Below are positions 7,984-15,199 of a stretch of DNA of 54,894 nt, in pieces (within the stretch, counting starts at the first letter, position 1; every line of letters starts with the position of its first letter). Both the position numbers and the translations under genes were made by a program. The stretch comes from a virus. The stretch spans positions 1-54,894 of IMG/VR virus record IMGVR_UViG_3300031951_000204; one strand, given 5' to 3'. The notes beneath the pieces were generated by a model. That model did not search any database and was not told where the DNA came from. It saw nothing but the letters and a program-made list of their open reading frames with translations.

Positions 7984-8244
7984 TCAATGCTCGATGTTCT
8001 TCTCAATGAACTCGGCAATATCCGACAAGCGGTAAGCGATCTTCTTTTTGGAGGCGAGGACCACGCGGGGGATTCCCATGCTGTCCAGTGTCTTGCCATC
8101 CACGTCCAGCAAGCCAGCGGCTTGCGCCTTGGATACGAGCGTCAGCTTCTCGCTGTGCTTCGCCATGATGGTGGCAACGACCTCCGCCTTGGCCTCGGCA
8201 AGCACGGTATCAAGTTGCTCGGGGGTGAGGGTGAGGGTGTTCAT
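7984..8244 (-). CDS. Excisionase-like helix-turn-helix protein
   Basis: 86 residues from ATG 8244. The N-terminal half is helical (LTPEQLDTVLAEAKAEVVATIM). The C-terminal half reads LTLVSKAQAAGLLDVDGKTL ... IPRVVLASKKKIAYRLSDIAEF, a pattern like the HTH_17/excisionase and AlpA proteins that recognise DNA with a short winged helix. It overlaps the ribbon-helix-helix gene by ATGA, and both lie close to the integrase, so an Xis or regulatory role is plausible. Confidence 0.65.
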   Translation of the reverse strand: MNTLTLTPEQLDTVLAEAKAEVVATIMAKHSEKLTLVSKAQAAGLLDVDGKTLDSMGIPRVVLASKKKIAYRLSDIAEFIEKNIEH

Positions 8245-8420
8245 GCCAGTCTCTCCCGAATGAGTTGCTCGATCCAAGTGGAAAGGCTCAGGCCGTCATT
8301 GAAAGCGGCTTTCATCGCCTTGGTGCGGACGCCCGGATTCAGGACTATGTTTTGCCGCACTTTTGTCACCTGTTTGGTGGGACGGCCCCGTTGTTTTTTT
8401 GGAGTGGCTTGCTTGCTCAT
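8241..8420 (-). CDS. Ribbon-helix-helix regulator (minus)
   Basis: From ATG 8420 the product has 59 residues. A basic tail (SKQATPKKQRGRPTKQVTKV) leads into QNIVLNPGVRTKAMKAAF and SLSTWIEQLIRERLA, the strand-helix-helix order of Arc/CopG regulators. It is transcribed away from a second ribbon-helix-helix gene, 122 bp apart, and the palindrome between them is a probable operator. The stop overlaps the excisionase-like start. Confidence 0.7.
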   Translation of the reverse strand: MSKQATPKKQRGRPTKQVTKVRQNIVLNPGVRTKAMKAAFNDGLSLSTWIEQLIRERLA

Positions 8421-8542
8421 TGCGTGGCGAATGAATGCGCAATGAGTGTGTAGTAAGCAAGTGGGAAATATCACTATGATTAAAATTGCGCACAAAAAAT
8501 CATTTTGTGATTATAGCCGGGGGGGGGTATTGTCCTCCCGTC
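8421..8542. promoter_or_regulatory. Divergent control region with operator palindrome
   Basis: This 122-bp region separates two divergent ribbon-helix-helix genes. It holds an AT-rich block with a perfect inverted repeat, CACAAAA-AATCA-TTTTGTG (8491-8509), a TAAAAT-like -10 element and a run of nine or ten G residues near 8520. The palindrome is about the size bound by two Arc-type dimers. Confidence 0.55.
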
Positions 8543-8713
8543 ATGGACGCGAAACCACAAAAAAAGGTGGCTCAAAAAACCCCGAAAGGCCGTCACAATT
8601 TCAGTATTTCTAGCACAACTCTGGAAATGCTGAGGCGTGCCGCAGAAAAAGAAGATTGCTCGATGTCCGCCTTGTTGACCCGCTGGATTTTGGAAAAGAC
8701 CAGCGGCATGTAA
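8543..8713 (+). CDS. Ribbon-helix-helix regulator (plus)
   Basis: From ATG 8543 the product has 56 residues. A Lys/Gln-rich arm (DAKPQKKVAQKTPKGRH) precedes the strand NFSISS and the helices TLEMLRRAAEKED and SMSALLTRWILEKTS, an Arc/CopG fold. It faces the minus-strand ribbon-helix-helix gene across the palindromic region. The pair could form an antagonistic switch for lysogeny or for the early operon. It ends 1 bp from the end of the convergent lipoprotein gene. Confidence 0.65.
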   Translation: MDAKPQKKVAQKTPKGRHNFSISSTTLEMLRRAAEKEDCSMSALLTRWILEKTSGM

Positions 8714-8714
8714 A

Positions 8715-9047
8715 TCACTCCCGTTTCTCCACCCGCATCCTCCGCAATTCACCCATGGTTTCCCGGTGCCTCCGCTCCTGTTGCAAGTTCGCCTCAATCG
8801 CCGCTCGCTCTACCTCCAAAGCTGCGGCATCCTCCCGGTCTTGCGCTGCCCACTCGTCGGCAAAGTCCGCCATTCCCCGCGCGGGAGGCAGGCGCGGAAT
8901 AGGGGTGTCGTCGCGCGAGGTTTCCACCTGTTCCAGACGCGCAAGGATGGCGTCATTGACACGGTGTTGCCGTTCCAGTTCCGCGCGTTTCGCGCCATCG
9001 TCACACGCCGCCAGAAAGAGCGGCAAAATCAGGGCAATCGCTTTCAT
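8715..9047 (-). CDS. Small lipoprotein with coiled coil
   Basis: 110 residues from ATG 9047. The sequence starts MKAIALILPLFLAACDDG, a classic lipoprotein signal with lipobox LAAC, so the mature protein would begin at Cys15 or so and be lipid-anchored. The remainder is highly charged and helical (KRAELERQHRVNDAILARLE ... RAAIEANLQQERRHRETMGE). This resembles outer-membrane spanin (Rz1-like) or lysogenic-conversion lipoproteins, but it is not proline-rich and has no inner-membrane partner beside it. Its start is only 21 bp from the divergent integrase start. Confidence 0.6.
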   Translation of the reverse strand: MKAIALILPLFLAACDDGAKRAELERQHRVNDAILARLEQVETSRDDTPIPRLPPARGMADFADEWAAQDREDAAALEVERAAIEANLQQERRHRETMGELRRMRVEKRE

Positions 9048-9068
9048 GCGGTGCCAACCTAACATGCC

Positions 9069-10199
9069 ATGAGCACGGTCGTCAAATACAAGTCAGTCAG
9101 CGTCACGGTCTATCCGTGGACGCATCCCAGCGGGCGTCAGTATTGGCGCTTCAAGAAGCAAGGTAAAGCCGTGACGCGCGCCAGTGAGGAAGCGGCAAAG
9201 CGCGAGGCGTTGGCCTACGCTCGCACTCTCTACCGCGGACACGTCAGCCTGAATGAACTCAGTCCGGACCAGCTTTTGACTGTGAAACAGTTCCTAGAAC
9301 TGACCCCCACCCTTTCCGATGTTCGGGCGTTTGCCGAATGGCGGAAGCGCCACCGGCCACGGGTGCCGTTGTCATTCGCGCAGGCGGATTTCTTGGCAGC
9401 CAAGTCAACTACTGCCGGGCACTACCATCGCCGCAACCTCACGCGCTACTTGTCGCTTCTCGATCCCCTTGCGGATCGTCCCATGTCGGAAATCTGCATA
9501 ACCGACCTCCGGGCAATCCTTCCGGAAGCGGCTCCGCGCACGCTTTCCAACATCCGGCAAACGTGGGTGACGTTCTGGCGGTGGGCGGCGCGCAATGGAA
9601 TGACCGACAAGGACTCCGCGGACCTTCCGGCCTTGCTTGACCTTCCTCCGGTCGTTCACGGCATCCCGGCGATCTACACCGCGGATGAACTCCGGGTGAT
9701 GCTCTCAAACGTGTCCGCTCCATATTTGCCATGGCTGGCATGCGCCGCTTTTTTGGGCATCAGGACTGAGGAAATCGCGCCAATCAAACACAGCGACAAA
9801 CCCCCGCTCGATTGGTCGGATTTCCATTGGGATCGTGGGTTGGTAATTGTTCGGCCCTCAACCTCCAAGACGGGCAGGCGGCGCGTCATTCCCATCCTCC
9901 CGGCGCTTGATGCGTGGTTACGCCCCATCGCCAAGGAGTCCGGGCGCATGGCCCCGCGCATCCCGCCAAGCGCAGGGGAGGGCCGCGCCATGGCGGAAAC
10001 CACACGGCTGGGAAAACTCATTGGTGGATGGAAGCGAAACGCGCTCCGCCATTCGTGGATCACGTTCCGCGCGGCGCTCGTGGGTATAAGCCAAGCTGCC
10101 GGTGAGGCCGGTAACTCGGAGAGCGAAGCCCGGCGCTCCTACGTTGACGCCGCGGGGAAGGATCAAGCGGAGGCGTGGTTCGCCGTGTTCCCCTCGTGA
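9069..10199 (+). CDS. int: Tyrosine recombinase (phage integrase)
   Basis: 376 residues. The catalytic domain shows R232 (FLGIRTEE), K267 (TSKTGRRR), R327 in NALRHSW and the tyrosine nucleophile Y358 (RRSYVDA). The usual histidines are replaced by Asn: N324 before LRH, and Asn in GNSE where GH-S is common. I recall this pattern, together with the C-terminal AEAWFAV-P, from verrucomicrobial integrases. The N-terminal part carries the arm- and core-binding domains. The enzyme should catalyse attP x attB recombination. A candidate attP lies directly downstream. Confidence 0.88.
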   Translation: MSTVVKYKSVSVTVYPWTHPSGRQYWRFKKQGKAVTRASEEAAKREALAYARTLYRGHVSLNELSPDQLLTVKQFLELTPTLSDVRAFAEWRKRHRPRVPLSFAQADFLAAKSTTAGHYHRRNLTRYLSLLDPLADRPMSEICITDLRAILPEAAPRTLSNIRQTWVTFWRWAARNGMTDKDSADLPALLDLPPVVHGIPAIYTADELRVMLSNVSAPYLPWLACAAFLGIRTEEIAPIKHSDKPPLDWSDFHWDRGLVIVRPSTSKTGRRRVIPILPALDAWLRPIAKESGRMAPRIPPSAGEGRAMAETTRLGKLIGGWKRNALRHSWITFRAALVGISQAAGEAGNSESEARRSYVDAAGKDQAEAWFAVFPS

Positions 10200-10383
10200 C
10201 CCCCTCACCCCTGAAATCCCCACTTAACATGAAGAAATCGAAATCCCATCAAGACACTGAAATCCATCACGTTGACCCACACAACGGAACGTGGTGATCC
10301 CCCGCTATGACGGTTCGATCCCGTCCTCGTGCATTTACTCCTGTATGGGTTTTCCAGCTATGTTCCCCTTGTGATCCCCTCAC
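10186..10383. other. Candidate attP region
   Basis: A 23-bp direct repeat with two mismatches (10186-10208 and 10361-10383, core TGTTCCCCT) encloses the integrase 3' intergenic region. The first copy overlaps the integrase stop. Between the copies lies a tRNA 3'-end-like segment: T-arm GACGG-TTCGATC-CCGTC (10309-10325), then CTCGTGC plus A (10326-10333), which would pair with an acceptor strand GCACGAG. No 5' tRNA half is present, as expected for an attP carrying the tail of a tRNA target. Three copies of GAAATCC with varied flanks (10211-10255) could be integrase arm sites. Confidence 0.55.
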
Positions 10384-10718
10384 GAGCAAATGCGTTTTCT
10401 CAGCATCACTAAAAACCATGTCCATCCGTGGCTTTTCGATGGCTTCCCTCCGGGCTTTTCGATGGTGATCCGGTCCCGCCTGTCACCGATGCGGACAGTC
10501 CAGCGACGGACGCGCCCGGTTCGGAAGTCGTGCCATTGCAAACAGCCCAAAGCGTCCCCGGTTCGGCGTGGCAGGTTTTCAATCTCAATCTCGGCAAGCG
10601 CGCGGTGGTCAATGTCCAACATGCGCCGTTCTGCTTGCGCCTTTTGCGATGCAATCCCCATTTTCCGCGCCGTTTCGGACGAAAATCGACGCTTACGTTG
10701 CCAGCGGTTCCTTGTCAT
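10380..10718 (-). CDS. Hypothetical basic protein
   Basis: 112 residues, strongly basic. It begins TRNRWQRKRRFSSETARKMG IASQKAQAER, then DIDHRALAEIEIENLPRRTG, and ends in a beta-rich FRTGRVRRWTVRIGDRRDRI. The first part suggests nucleic-acid binding. It is convergent with the integrase across the candidate attP and lies 5 bp after the Dam-type methylase gene. I do not recognise a named family. Confidence 0.55.
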   Translation of the reverse strand: MTRNRWQRKRRFSSETARKMGIASQKAQAERRMLDIDHRALAEIEIENLPRRTGDALGCLQWHDFRTGRVRRWTVRIGDRRDRITIEKPGGKPSKSHGWTWFLVMLRKRICS

Positions 10719-10723
10719 TGGTG

Positions 10724-11239
10724 CTATAATAACTTGTTCGCTTTACTGAAAATCACCAGCATCGAGGGGAACGGCGCGGCTTGGATGTCCTTGAACCGTT
10801 TCGTGTAGTCCGCTGGTGAGACGTGGCCTTCGTTGAAGCGCAGGCGGCCCTTGAAGAATCGGATTTCATCGGCCTTTAGCGCGTGTTCGTGGAACCATCT
10901 TGTGTCTGTCCTTGCTGGTAGCAGGAAGACGGCGACATCCGCCTCGGGACCTTTGGCCAGCCAGACGCCAATCGTCCGGCCATACGGCGGGTTGCAATAG
11001 ACTCTCTGACCATCCCATCGGATTGCCGTCCCGTCCCACACTTGCCCAGGTTTGCACGGGTCGAGCGTGAATCCGAACTCTGCATCGAGAGCGGCGTAGA
11101 GATCCGGCGGCGTTCCCCATTCGACGTGAGCGGCCTTGAAGCAGGCGTGATCCCTCGAAGAAAGCGAACAAGGCATCGCACCCAATGACTGCCCGGCGGC
11201 AGTTTCAGGTGGATTCGGAGCGTCAGGGCGGGCAGTCAT
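10724..11239 (-). CDS. Phage DNA N6-adenine methyltransferase (Dam-like)
   Basis: 171 residues from ATG 11239. The sequence VEWGTPPDLYAALDAEFGFT LDPC is the family start of the short phage DNA N-6-adenine-methyltransferases. The catalytic motif is VYCNPPYGR, and VAVFLLPARTDTRWFHEH follows. These enzymes lack a large target-recognition domain and methylate adenine in phage DNA, which may protect it from restriction or alter regulation. The ORF can be extended upstream only by reading through the neighbouring gene. The stop lies close to the basic hypothetical gene. Confidence 0.85.
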   Translation of the reverse strand: MTARPDAPNPPETAAGQSLGAMPCSLSSRDHACFKAAHVEWGTPPDLYAALDAEFGFTLDPCKPGQVWDGTAIRWDGQRVYCNPPYGRTIGVWLAKGPEADVAVFLLPARTDTRWFHEHALKADEIRFFKGRLRFNEGHVSPADYTKRFKDIQAAPFPSMLVIFSKANKLL

Positions 11240-11502
11240 GGGTGGATTTTGTCGTTCGATGGACTGAGTTCCGGGGTGATGTCGGCACGGCACCCAAGGC
11301 AGATCCACATGCCCACGCCGTTTAGTTCGTGGCCCATGTTGTGCGGGCATTCTTCCTCCATCGGTTCCATGACGTAGGCTGCCTTTCCGTCATCGCGGAG
11401 GGTGATCAGCAGGTATGCGATTCCTCGATCCTTCATCACCTTGGCGATGGGCTTGATGAAGGCGGCTTCCCATGCTTTTTTGTTGTTCACATCTTTGCTC
11501 AT
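11236..11502 (-). CDS. Hypothetical protein with C-terminal zinc-ribbon-like cysteines
   Basis: 88 residues from ATG 11502, or 111 if an upstream start at 11571 is used. The helical first half (KKAWEAAFIKPIAKVMKDRG) is followed by YLLITLRDDGKAAYVMEPM and a cysteine cluster ECPHNMG...WICLGCRADI that could bind zinc. ATGA couples it to the methylase gene. The 172 bp upstream (11503-11674) holds no other convincing gene. Confidence 0.55.
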   Translation of the reverse strand: MSKDVNNKKAWEAAFIKPIAKVMKDRGIAYLLITLRDDGKAAYVMEPMEEECPHNMGHELNGVGMWICLGCRADITPELSPSNDKIHP

Positions 11503-11674
11503 ATTGTTGCGGAGTTGGTTGGTAATTCGGCCATCGAACAAGGTCGGTGCTGGCAACCGCGATAACGTCATTCGTGCTCTTCGGGCTTCCCTGGCGCGGT
11601 TGCCAGACCTCGTTCGTTGTATGCACTGCGTCCGCTCGTTTCATCAGCGGATTGCGTCAGCGATTCATTGGCTT

Positions 11675-11866
11675 TCAGAGTCTCATTCTGCGGAGTTTTT
11701 CCGCGAGGAATGCGCCCCGCGATTGGTCGCCGCGCAGTGTATCCAGCTTTTCCCACAGTTCGGGCGGTAGCGTGATGCTCGACGTGATGACCGCGTTTTC
11801 CTTTGGCTTTCGCCCGGAGCCTTCGCGTTTGCCTCCGCGTTTCACTTTCGGTTCCATTGCTCCCAC
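11675..11866 (-). CDS. Ribbon-helix-helix-like protein
   Basis: 63 residues from 11866, or 60 from the internal ATG 11857. A basic arm (KVKRGGKREGSGRKPKEN) leads into VITSSITLPPELWEKLDTLR and SRGAFLAEKLRRMRL, the strand-helix-helix layout of CopG-type regulators and small phage DNA-binding proteins with a GGKREGSGRK arm. It overlaps the upstream 75-residue gene by 25 bp if the longer form is used. Confidence 0.65.
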   Translation of the reverse strand: MGAMEPKVKRGGKREGSGRKPKENAVITSSITLPPELWEKLDTLRGDQSRGAFLAEKLRRMRL

Positions 11867-12069
11867 CCTTCCTTTGCGGATTCAGCCGATGGACCGTAGA
11901 AGATTGGAGTGCTTCCGGGGTGGTTGCGCTCGATCCATCTTTCGAGGTCATACGCGGCCAGTTCCCACGAGTCGTGATCGCTGACGCAATCCGTATTCCG
12001 GCCCTTGAAGTGGTAGCGCGGACCGTAGTTGGTCCACATGGCTTTGATTCTGATTTCATTGTTTTTCAT
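11842..12069 (-). CDS. Hypothetical 75-residue protein
   Basis: A small mixed alpha/beta protein rich in aromatics (IRIKAMWTNYGPRYHFKGRN, then DHDSWELAAYDLERWIERN). It reads like a short accessory phage protein. The ATG has the A-rich upstream context GCTCCGCCATGAAAAAC. It sits in the methylase/regulator operon. No function recognised. Confidence 0.6.
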   Translation of the reverse strand: MKNNEIRIKAMWTNYGPRYHFKGRNTDCVSDHDSWELAAYDLERWIERNHPGSTPIFYGPSAESAKEGWEQWNRK

Positions 12070-12115
12070 GGCGGAGCTACGCTACCGCTTGCGTTTGATT
12101 TCGTCAACAGGTTTT

Positions 12116-12634
12116 TCATTCTTCCGCGAAGTCCATTTCGCCTTGCTGAGATACCATCCGCTCCGCGAGACAGATTGTGTCGTTGTGGTCGCCGCCGTGG
12201 CAGACGAGCATGGTTTCCAGCGTTTCCCATCCCGGCCCCATCCCTACGGAGTTCCATCCGAAGGACAGCACCACCGTTCCCGGTGTCGCCAGTTGCCGCA
12301 TGAGGATACGGCATTCCTTTTTCATGCGGGCGGTTTGGGTGTCCTTCATGGTGGCAGTCAGCCCGAGTTCCGAATACACCTCCGACACTTGGCGCGGGCT
12401 GTATGGAGGGTCGAAGATTATCAGGTCGGCTTTCACTCCATCGGCTACCATCTTCCGCATGAAGTCGCGGGCTTCCATGTGGTGTTCCGCTTCCGTGTTC
12501 GGGTTCATGTCGTTGGTGTGAGTCGCCCACCGCTTATTCCGCGCGAAGGGGTCGATAGACACTTTCGAGTGGCGAAGGTATCGCTTCACCATGTCGCCCA
12601 TTGGCGGCACTGAGAAGGTATCAGCGGACGGCAT
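12116..12634 (-). CDS. Adenine-specific DNA methyltransferase-like protein
   Basis: 172 residues from ATG 12634. IDPFARNKRWATHTNDMNPN is the SAM-binding start of a phage adenine-methylase family, LIIFDPPYSPRQVSEVY is the catalytic DPPY motif, and PGTVVLSFGWNSVGMG follows. The protein is short and has no separate recognition domain. It is the second stand-alone methylase in the window besides the methylase domain of the giant protein. Longer upstream starts exist, but they extend into non-conserved, serine-rich sequence. Confidence 0.75.
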   Translation of the reverse strand: MPSADTFSVPPMGDMVKRYLRHSKVSIDPFARNKRWATHTNDMNPNTEAEHHMEARDFMRKMVADGVKADLIIFDPPYSPRQVSEVYSELGLTATMKDTQTARMKKECRILMRQLATPGTVVLSFGWNSVGMGPGWETLETMLVCHGGDHNDTICLAERMVSQQGEMDFAEE

Positions 12635-12721
12635 AGCCCACACACGGCGGAAGTATGATTCAGGAAGAGAAGAGATGGCGGAAGATGATGGCATACAACA
12701 AGGGAGTGATGGCAACGGGAA

Positions 12722-13057
12722 CTAGCCGTTCAAGTCGGTGGCGGATTCGGAGTCCTGCGCGGCTAGTCCCCGCGCCATACCCCCAGCGTTCGGCGAATTG
12801 CCGTAGAGTTCGCGAACACATTCGGTCAGCCGTGTCAGCATCATTTGCATTTTGATGGTTTCGATTCGCTCCATAGATTCGGCGGTGAGGATGTCCTCGC
12901 CGTATTCCTCGCGGACCTCGACTGAGATTTCTCGCGTCTTGATTCCTTGTCCCGGTTTGATTTCGGGGCAGATGATTGTGAATGGCACGTATTTCGCCGA
13001 ACCAGGCGCTGCAGGCAACAGCCGCCCCGCTTCTACGTTCGATGTTTCTTGGTTCAT
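12722..13057 (-). CDS. Hypothetical protein
   Basis: 111 residues with a proline-rich start and a beta segment KYVPFTIICPEIKPGQGIKT, then helices (EVREEYGEDILTAESMERIE, KMQMMLTRLTECVRELYG) and a loose tail. The start has AAGGAG at Shine-Dalgarno distance, one of the few clear ones in this region. It lies between the XRE regulator and the methylase gene. Confidence 0.55.
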   Translation of the reverse strand: MNQETSNVEAGRLLPAAPGSAKYVPFTIICPEIKPGQGIKTREISVEVREEYGEDILTAESMERIETIKMQMMLTRLTECVRELYGNSPNAGGMARGLAAQDSESATDLNG

Positions 13058-13123
13058 TGGTTGTCTCCTTTGCGCTCAGGCGTTGCCGTCGGCGGCTGTG
13101 CCTGAGCTTGGTCGTTCCGGCAA

Positions 13124-13345
13124 CTAATCCCGCCATGGGAAGTCGTAGTGGCCAGTCTCGGCAATGAGGATGAAGCGCATCGCCAGTTCCGTTTCGCGGG
13201 AGATTTCCCCCGTCCCGGACTCGCGGCGACTGACAGTTTCGCGGGTGACGCCAAGGTAGTCCGCGAGTCGTTGCTGATTCCAGCCGACAGCCTTGCGGAT
13301 TTCCATGATGTCTCTTTGGTCGATTCGTGGTGGTGTTTTAGCCAT
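13124..13345 (-). CDS. XRE-family helix-turn-helix regulator
   Basis: 73 residues from ATG 13345. IMEIRKAVGWNQQRLADYLG and VTRETVSRRESGTGEISRET form a textbook Cro/CI-type HTH (about residues 14-50), with no dimerisation or peptidase domain. Proteins this small act as Cro-like repressors. A TGTGCG-N5-CGCACA palindrome begins 9 bp upstream of the start, so autoregulation is likely. It may set expression of the minus-strand operon downstream. Confidence 0.8.
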   Translation of the reverse strand: MAKTPPRIDQRDIMEIRKAVGWNQQRLADYLGVTRETVSRRESGTGEISRETELAMRFILIAETGHYDFPWRD

Positions 13346-13353
13346 GCGCGGAA

Positions 13354-13370
13354 TGTGCGCTTTCCGCACA
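13354..13370. promoter_or_regulatory. Operator palindrome upstream of XRE gene
   Basis: A perfect inverted repeat, TGTGCG-CTTTC-CGCACA, begins 9 bp before the XRE start codon. A further TGTGCG half-site lies at 13389-13394. This is the expected arrangement for an autoregulating Cro/CI-type repressor. Confidence 0.6.
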
Positions 13371-13490
13371 CGGAATGCAAGCGCAAAGTGTGCGGATTTC
13401 TCACAATCAACCGCGCCGGAACAAGTCGCTGGATGGAACGCCGAGGAGCGTCCTTCTTGAAGCGGAGATTTAGGGTCGGCGTCCATGAGC

Positions 13491-13898
13491 TTATGCGTTG
13501 TGCGAAAGAATCAGCATCGCGTGAGTCGGTTCCCCGACCAGTCCAGCTCGGCTCGGGTGAGGGTCATGCATCAGCCCATCGTCGTTCCACAGGACGGCAT
13601 GAGCCTTTTCCCTTGGCGACGTTCCGCGAGCGATTACAGCGCCGCCGATCCACGCGGGCATGTCGCGCCACTCGATCATCATCATTCGCAAGCCACGGGC
13701 GTTCAGAAAGTCCGAGACGTTGTGATAGAATTTCCCCGAGTTCGGATCTTCCCGGTCGGTAAAGTCCGGAACATCGTCTTGGGGCAGTTTGAGCAGCCAT
13801 GAGAGGCACGCTGAGAAACAGTCAGAGTCCGTCCGTTGCGTCGGCAAAGACGCACAACAAGGGAGTGGATTCGACCCGGTGGAGCTTTCCAATTTCAT
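13491..13898 (-). CDS. Possible papain/C39-like cysteine protease-fold protein
   Basis: 135 residues. The pattern TDSDCFSACLSWLLKLPQDD VPDF, with a cysteine at the start of a helix, and later AHAVLWNDDGLMHDPHPSRA resembles the Cys...His...Asp order of C39 or papain-like proteins seen in phages. The C-terminal part (VGEPTHAMLIL) is a beta strand. Function could be peptide cleavage or merely the fold. The first about 20 residues are unlike the rest, so the true start may be internal. Its start lies about 40 bp downstream of a 76-residue gene. Confidence 0.5.
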   Translation of the reverse strand: MKLESSTGSNPLPCCASLPTQRTDSDCFSACLSWLLKLPQDDVPDFTDREDPNSGKFYHNVSDFLNARGLRMMMIEWRDMPAWIGGAVIARGTSPREKAHAVLWNDDGLMHDPHPSRAGLVGEPTHAMLILSHNA

Positions 13899-13940
13899 TT
13901 CAGTTACGGTTCAGTTTCTCCGGGCGCATCACTCCCAGCG

Positions 13941-14171
13941 TTAGCCAAAGTAAACATCTCCATGTTCATCGACTTTAGGTTTTCTCAAGTCCACCGCGAC
14001 AATGACTCCGTTCCACAGAATACCTTTTCCGGCAATCCATTCGGCGTCATCGCCCTCGGCGGGTTTCTGGTCGCGTGGCCATTCAAACGCCATAGCGCAT
14101 TCTCCATCGTCAAGAAGAACGTCCCAGCAGTAGGGCTTCCAGTCGAATACAGCACTGATTTTTCCTTTCAT
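13941..14171 (-). CDS. Hypothetical acidic 76-residue protein
   Basis: A small beta-rich acidic protein (KGKISAVFDWKPYCWDVLLD, EWIAGKGILWNGVIVAVDLR). Stop and start flank short spacers on both sides. No recognisable motif. The surrounding arrangement and codon use fit a real gene of the accessory operon. Confidence 0.5.
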   Translation of the reverse strand: MKGKISAVFDWKPYCWDVLLDDGECAMAFEWPRDQKPAEGDDAEWIAGKGILWNGVIVAVDLRKPKVDEHGDVYFG

Positions 14172-14233
14172 AATTCAAGAGGCTAACAAGTCGTGCGAGG
14201 CAACGCCGATAGCGTCGGTGGTGAGTTCGGGCT

Positions 14234-14539
14234 TCATTCGCGACGTGCCTCCATTTGGACGTTCAAAAAATTCTCAGGATTGATCCTGCCGCGCTCCGCG
14301 TCAGAAAGCTCCGGCGATTTCCATCCATGCAGGCGCGCGTATTCTCGCAATGACAGGTCAAGCCGTTCGCGCTTTTGCCGAAGTATCTCACCCCGCTTCA
14401 TCCACTCACGCATGATTTCAAGGCATTGGCCTGACCCGTGGCATCGGGCGCACGGGATGTCACGGAAAGCGGTATTGGTTGCGGCGGGGGCGCTTATTCC
14501 CGTGCCGTTGCAATCCCAGCATGTTGTTGTTGCTGTCAT
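14234..14539 (-). CDS. DnaJ-type zinc finger fused to HTH
   Basis: 101 residues. The N-terminus has two zinc knuckles of DnaJ type, CWDCNGTG and CARCHGSG. The C-terminal half, EILRQKRERLDLSLREYARL and HGWKSPELSDAERGRINPE, reads as an XRE-like helix-turn-helix. DnaJ-type knuckles bind zinc and mediate protein or nucleic-acid contacts, so the fusion probably makes a small DNA-binding protein. It overlaps its upstream neighbour by ATGA. Confidence 0.65.
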   Translation of the reverse strand: MTATTTCWDCNGTGISAPAATNTAFRDIPCARCHGSGQCLEIMREWMKRGEILRQKRERLDLSLREYARLHGWKSPELSDAERGRINPENFLNVQMEARRE

Positions 14540-14835
14540 GGGTTGAAGGTTCCGATGGATTGGTATTCGTGTTGCTCTTGCTCGATGTCGTCCAGTGGGC
14601 GAAACCTCCGCGGGTCAAAGCCGCACTCTCCCCACTGTTTGCGGTGTGGAGGCGGCGGGTTGCGGACCTCGCGCAGCAGGATCGCGCACGTTTCGGCTCC
14701 GGCCCATTCTTGCGCTGGGATCACGTCGCGCACGGTGTAAACCTTTCCCTCACGCGGAAGGTTCTTCATGTAGTTGAGAACGGCATCAGGAAAAGCGCCA
14801 TTCACGCACACGACTTTTTGCCCTACGTCAAACAT
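14536..14835 (-). CDS. Hypothetical SH3-like phage protein
   Basis: 99 residues from ATG 14835, with GGAGG eight bases upstream. MFDVGQKVVCVNGAFPDAVL followed by LPREGKVYTVRDV is a common pattern in small phage proteins with a barrel-like fold. The C-terminal part contains RRFRPLDDIEQEQ, also frequent in that group. Function is unknown. It overlaps the next upstream gene by 8 bp. Confidence 0.65.
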   Translation of the reverse strand: MFDVGQKVVCVNGAFPDAVLNYMKNLPREGKVYTVRDVIPAQEWAGAETCAILLREVRNPPPPHRKQWGECGFDPRRFRPLDDIEQEQHEYQSIGTFNP

Positions 14836-15199
14836 GGCGGACCTCCTTCCATGCGTCCAACATTCCACACTCGCATGCATGCCCTTCCCCGATCCGGGCC
14901 GGGCAGTTCAGCCCGTGGCGCATGAATGACTCGGCGCGTTTCAGCAATGACAGGAACTTGTCACGCTCTTGAATCATCCTCACGGCTTCATCCGCCACCG
15001 TGCGCCCGATGATTGTGTCGGGATGCTCGCGGACGATCCTATCTATTTCGGTCCACCATTCGTTGACTTTCAAGTGACCGGCTTTCCATGCGGCGAGGTT
15101 GTCGCGCTCTTTCTCGATCCGGTCCACGTCCTCACTCGTCAACACGAGCGGTATCGTCCGCCGCCCCATCTTGCCGTAAAGTTTTCCGATGTAGTTCAT
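14828..15199 (-). CDS. Hypothetical helical protein
   Basis: 123 residues from ATG 15199. An N-terminal IGKLYGKMGRRTIPLVLTSE is followed by charged helices (VDRIEKERDNLAAW, AVRMIQERDKFLSLLKRAES). The C-terminus FMRHGLNCPARIGEGHACEC holds three cysteines. The upstream ORF extension is poor in codon use. The start overlaps the stop of the zinc-finger gene (15196-15199), typical of this tightly coupled operon. Confidence 0.6.
   Translation of the reverse strand: MNYIGKLYGKMGRRTIPLVLTSEDVDRIEKERDNLAAWKAGHLKVNEWWTEIDRIVREHPDTIIGRTVADEAVRMIQERDKFLSLLKRAESFMRHGLNCPARIGEGHACECGMLDAWKEVRHV

Noticed and set aside
10261-10340. Possible full tRNA gene in the candidate attP
   Set aside because: Only a T-arm and acceptor 3' strand are seen. 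No matching 5' acceptor, D-arm or anticodon arm was found.
11390-11644. 84-residue minus-strand ORF in the spacer after the ribbon-helix-helix gene
   Set aside because: It overlaps the zinc-ribbon-like gene by more than 100 bases in another frame and has no start signal.
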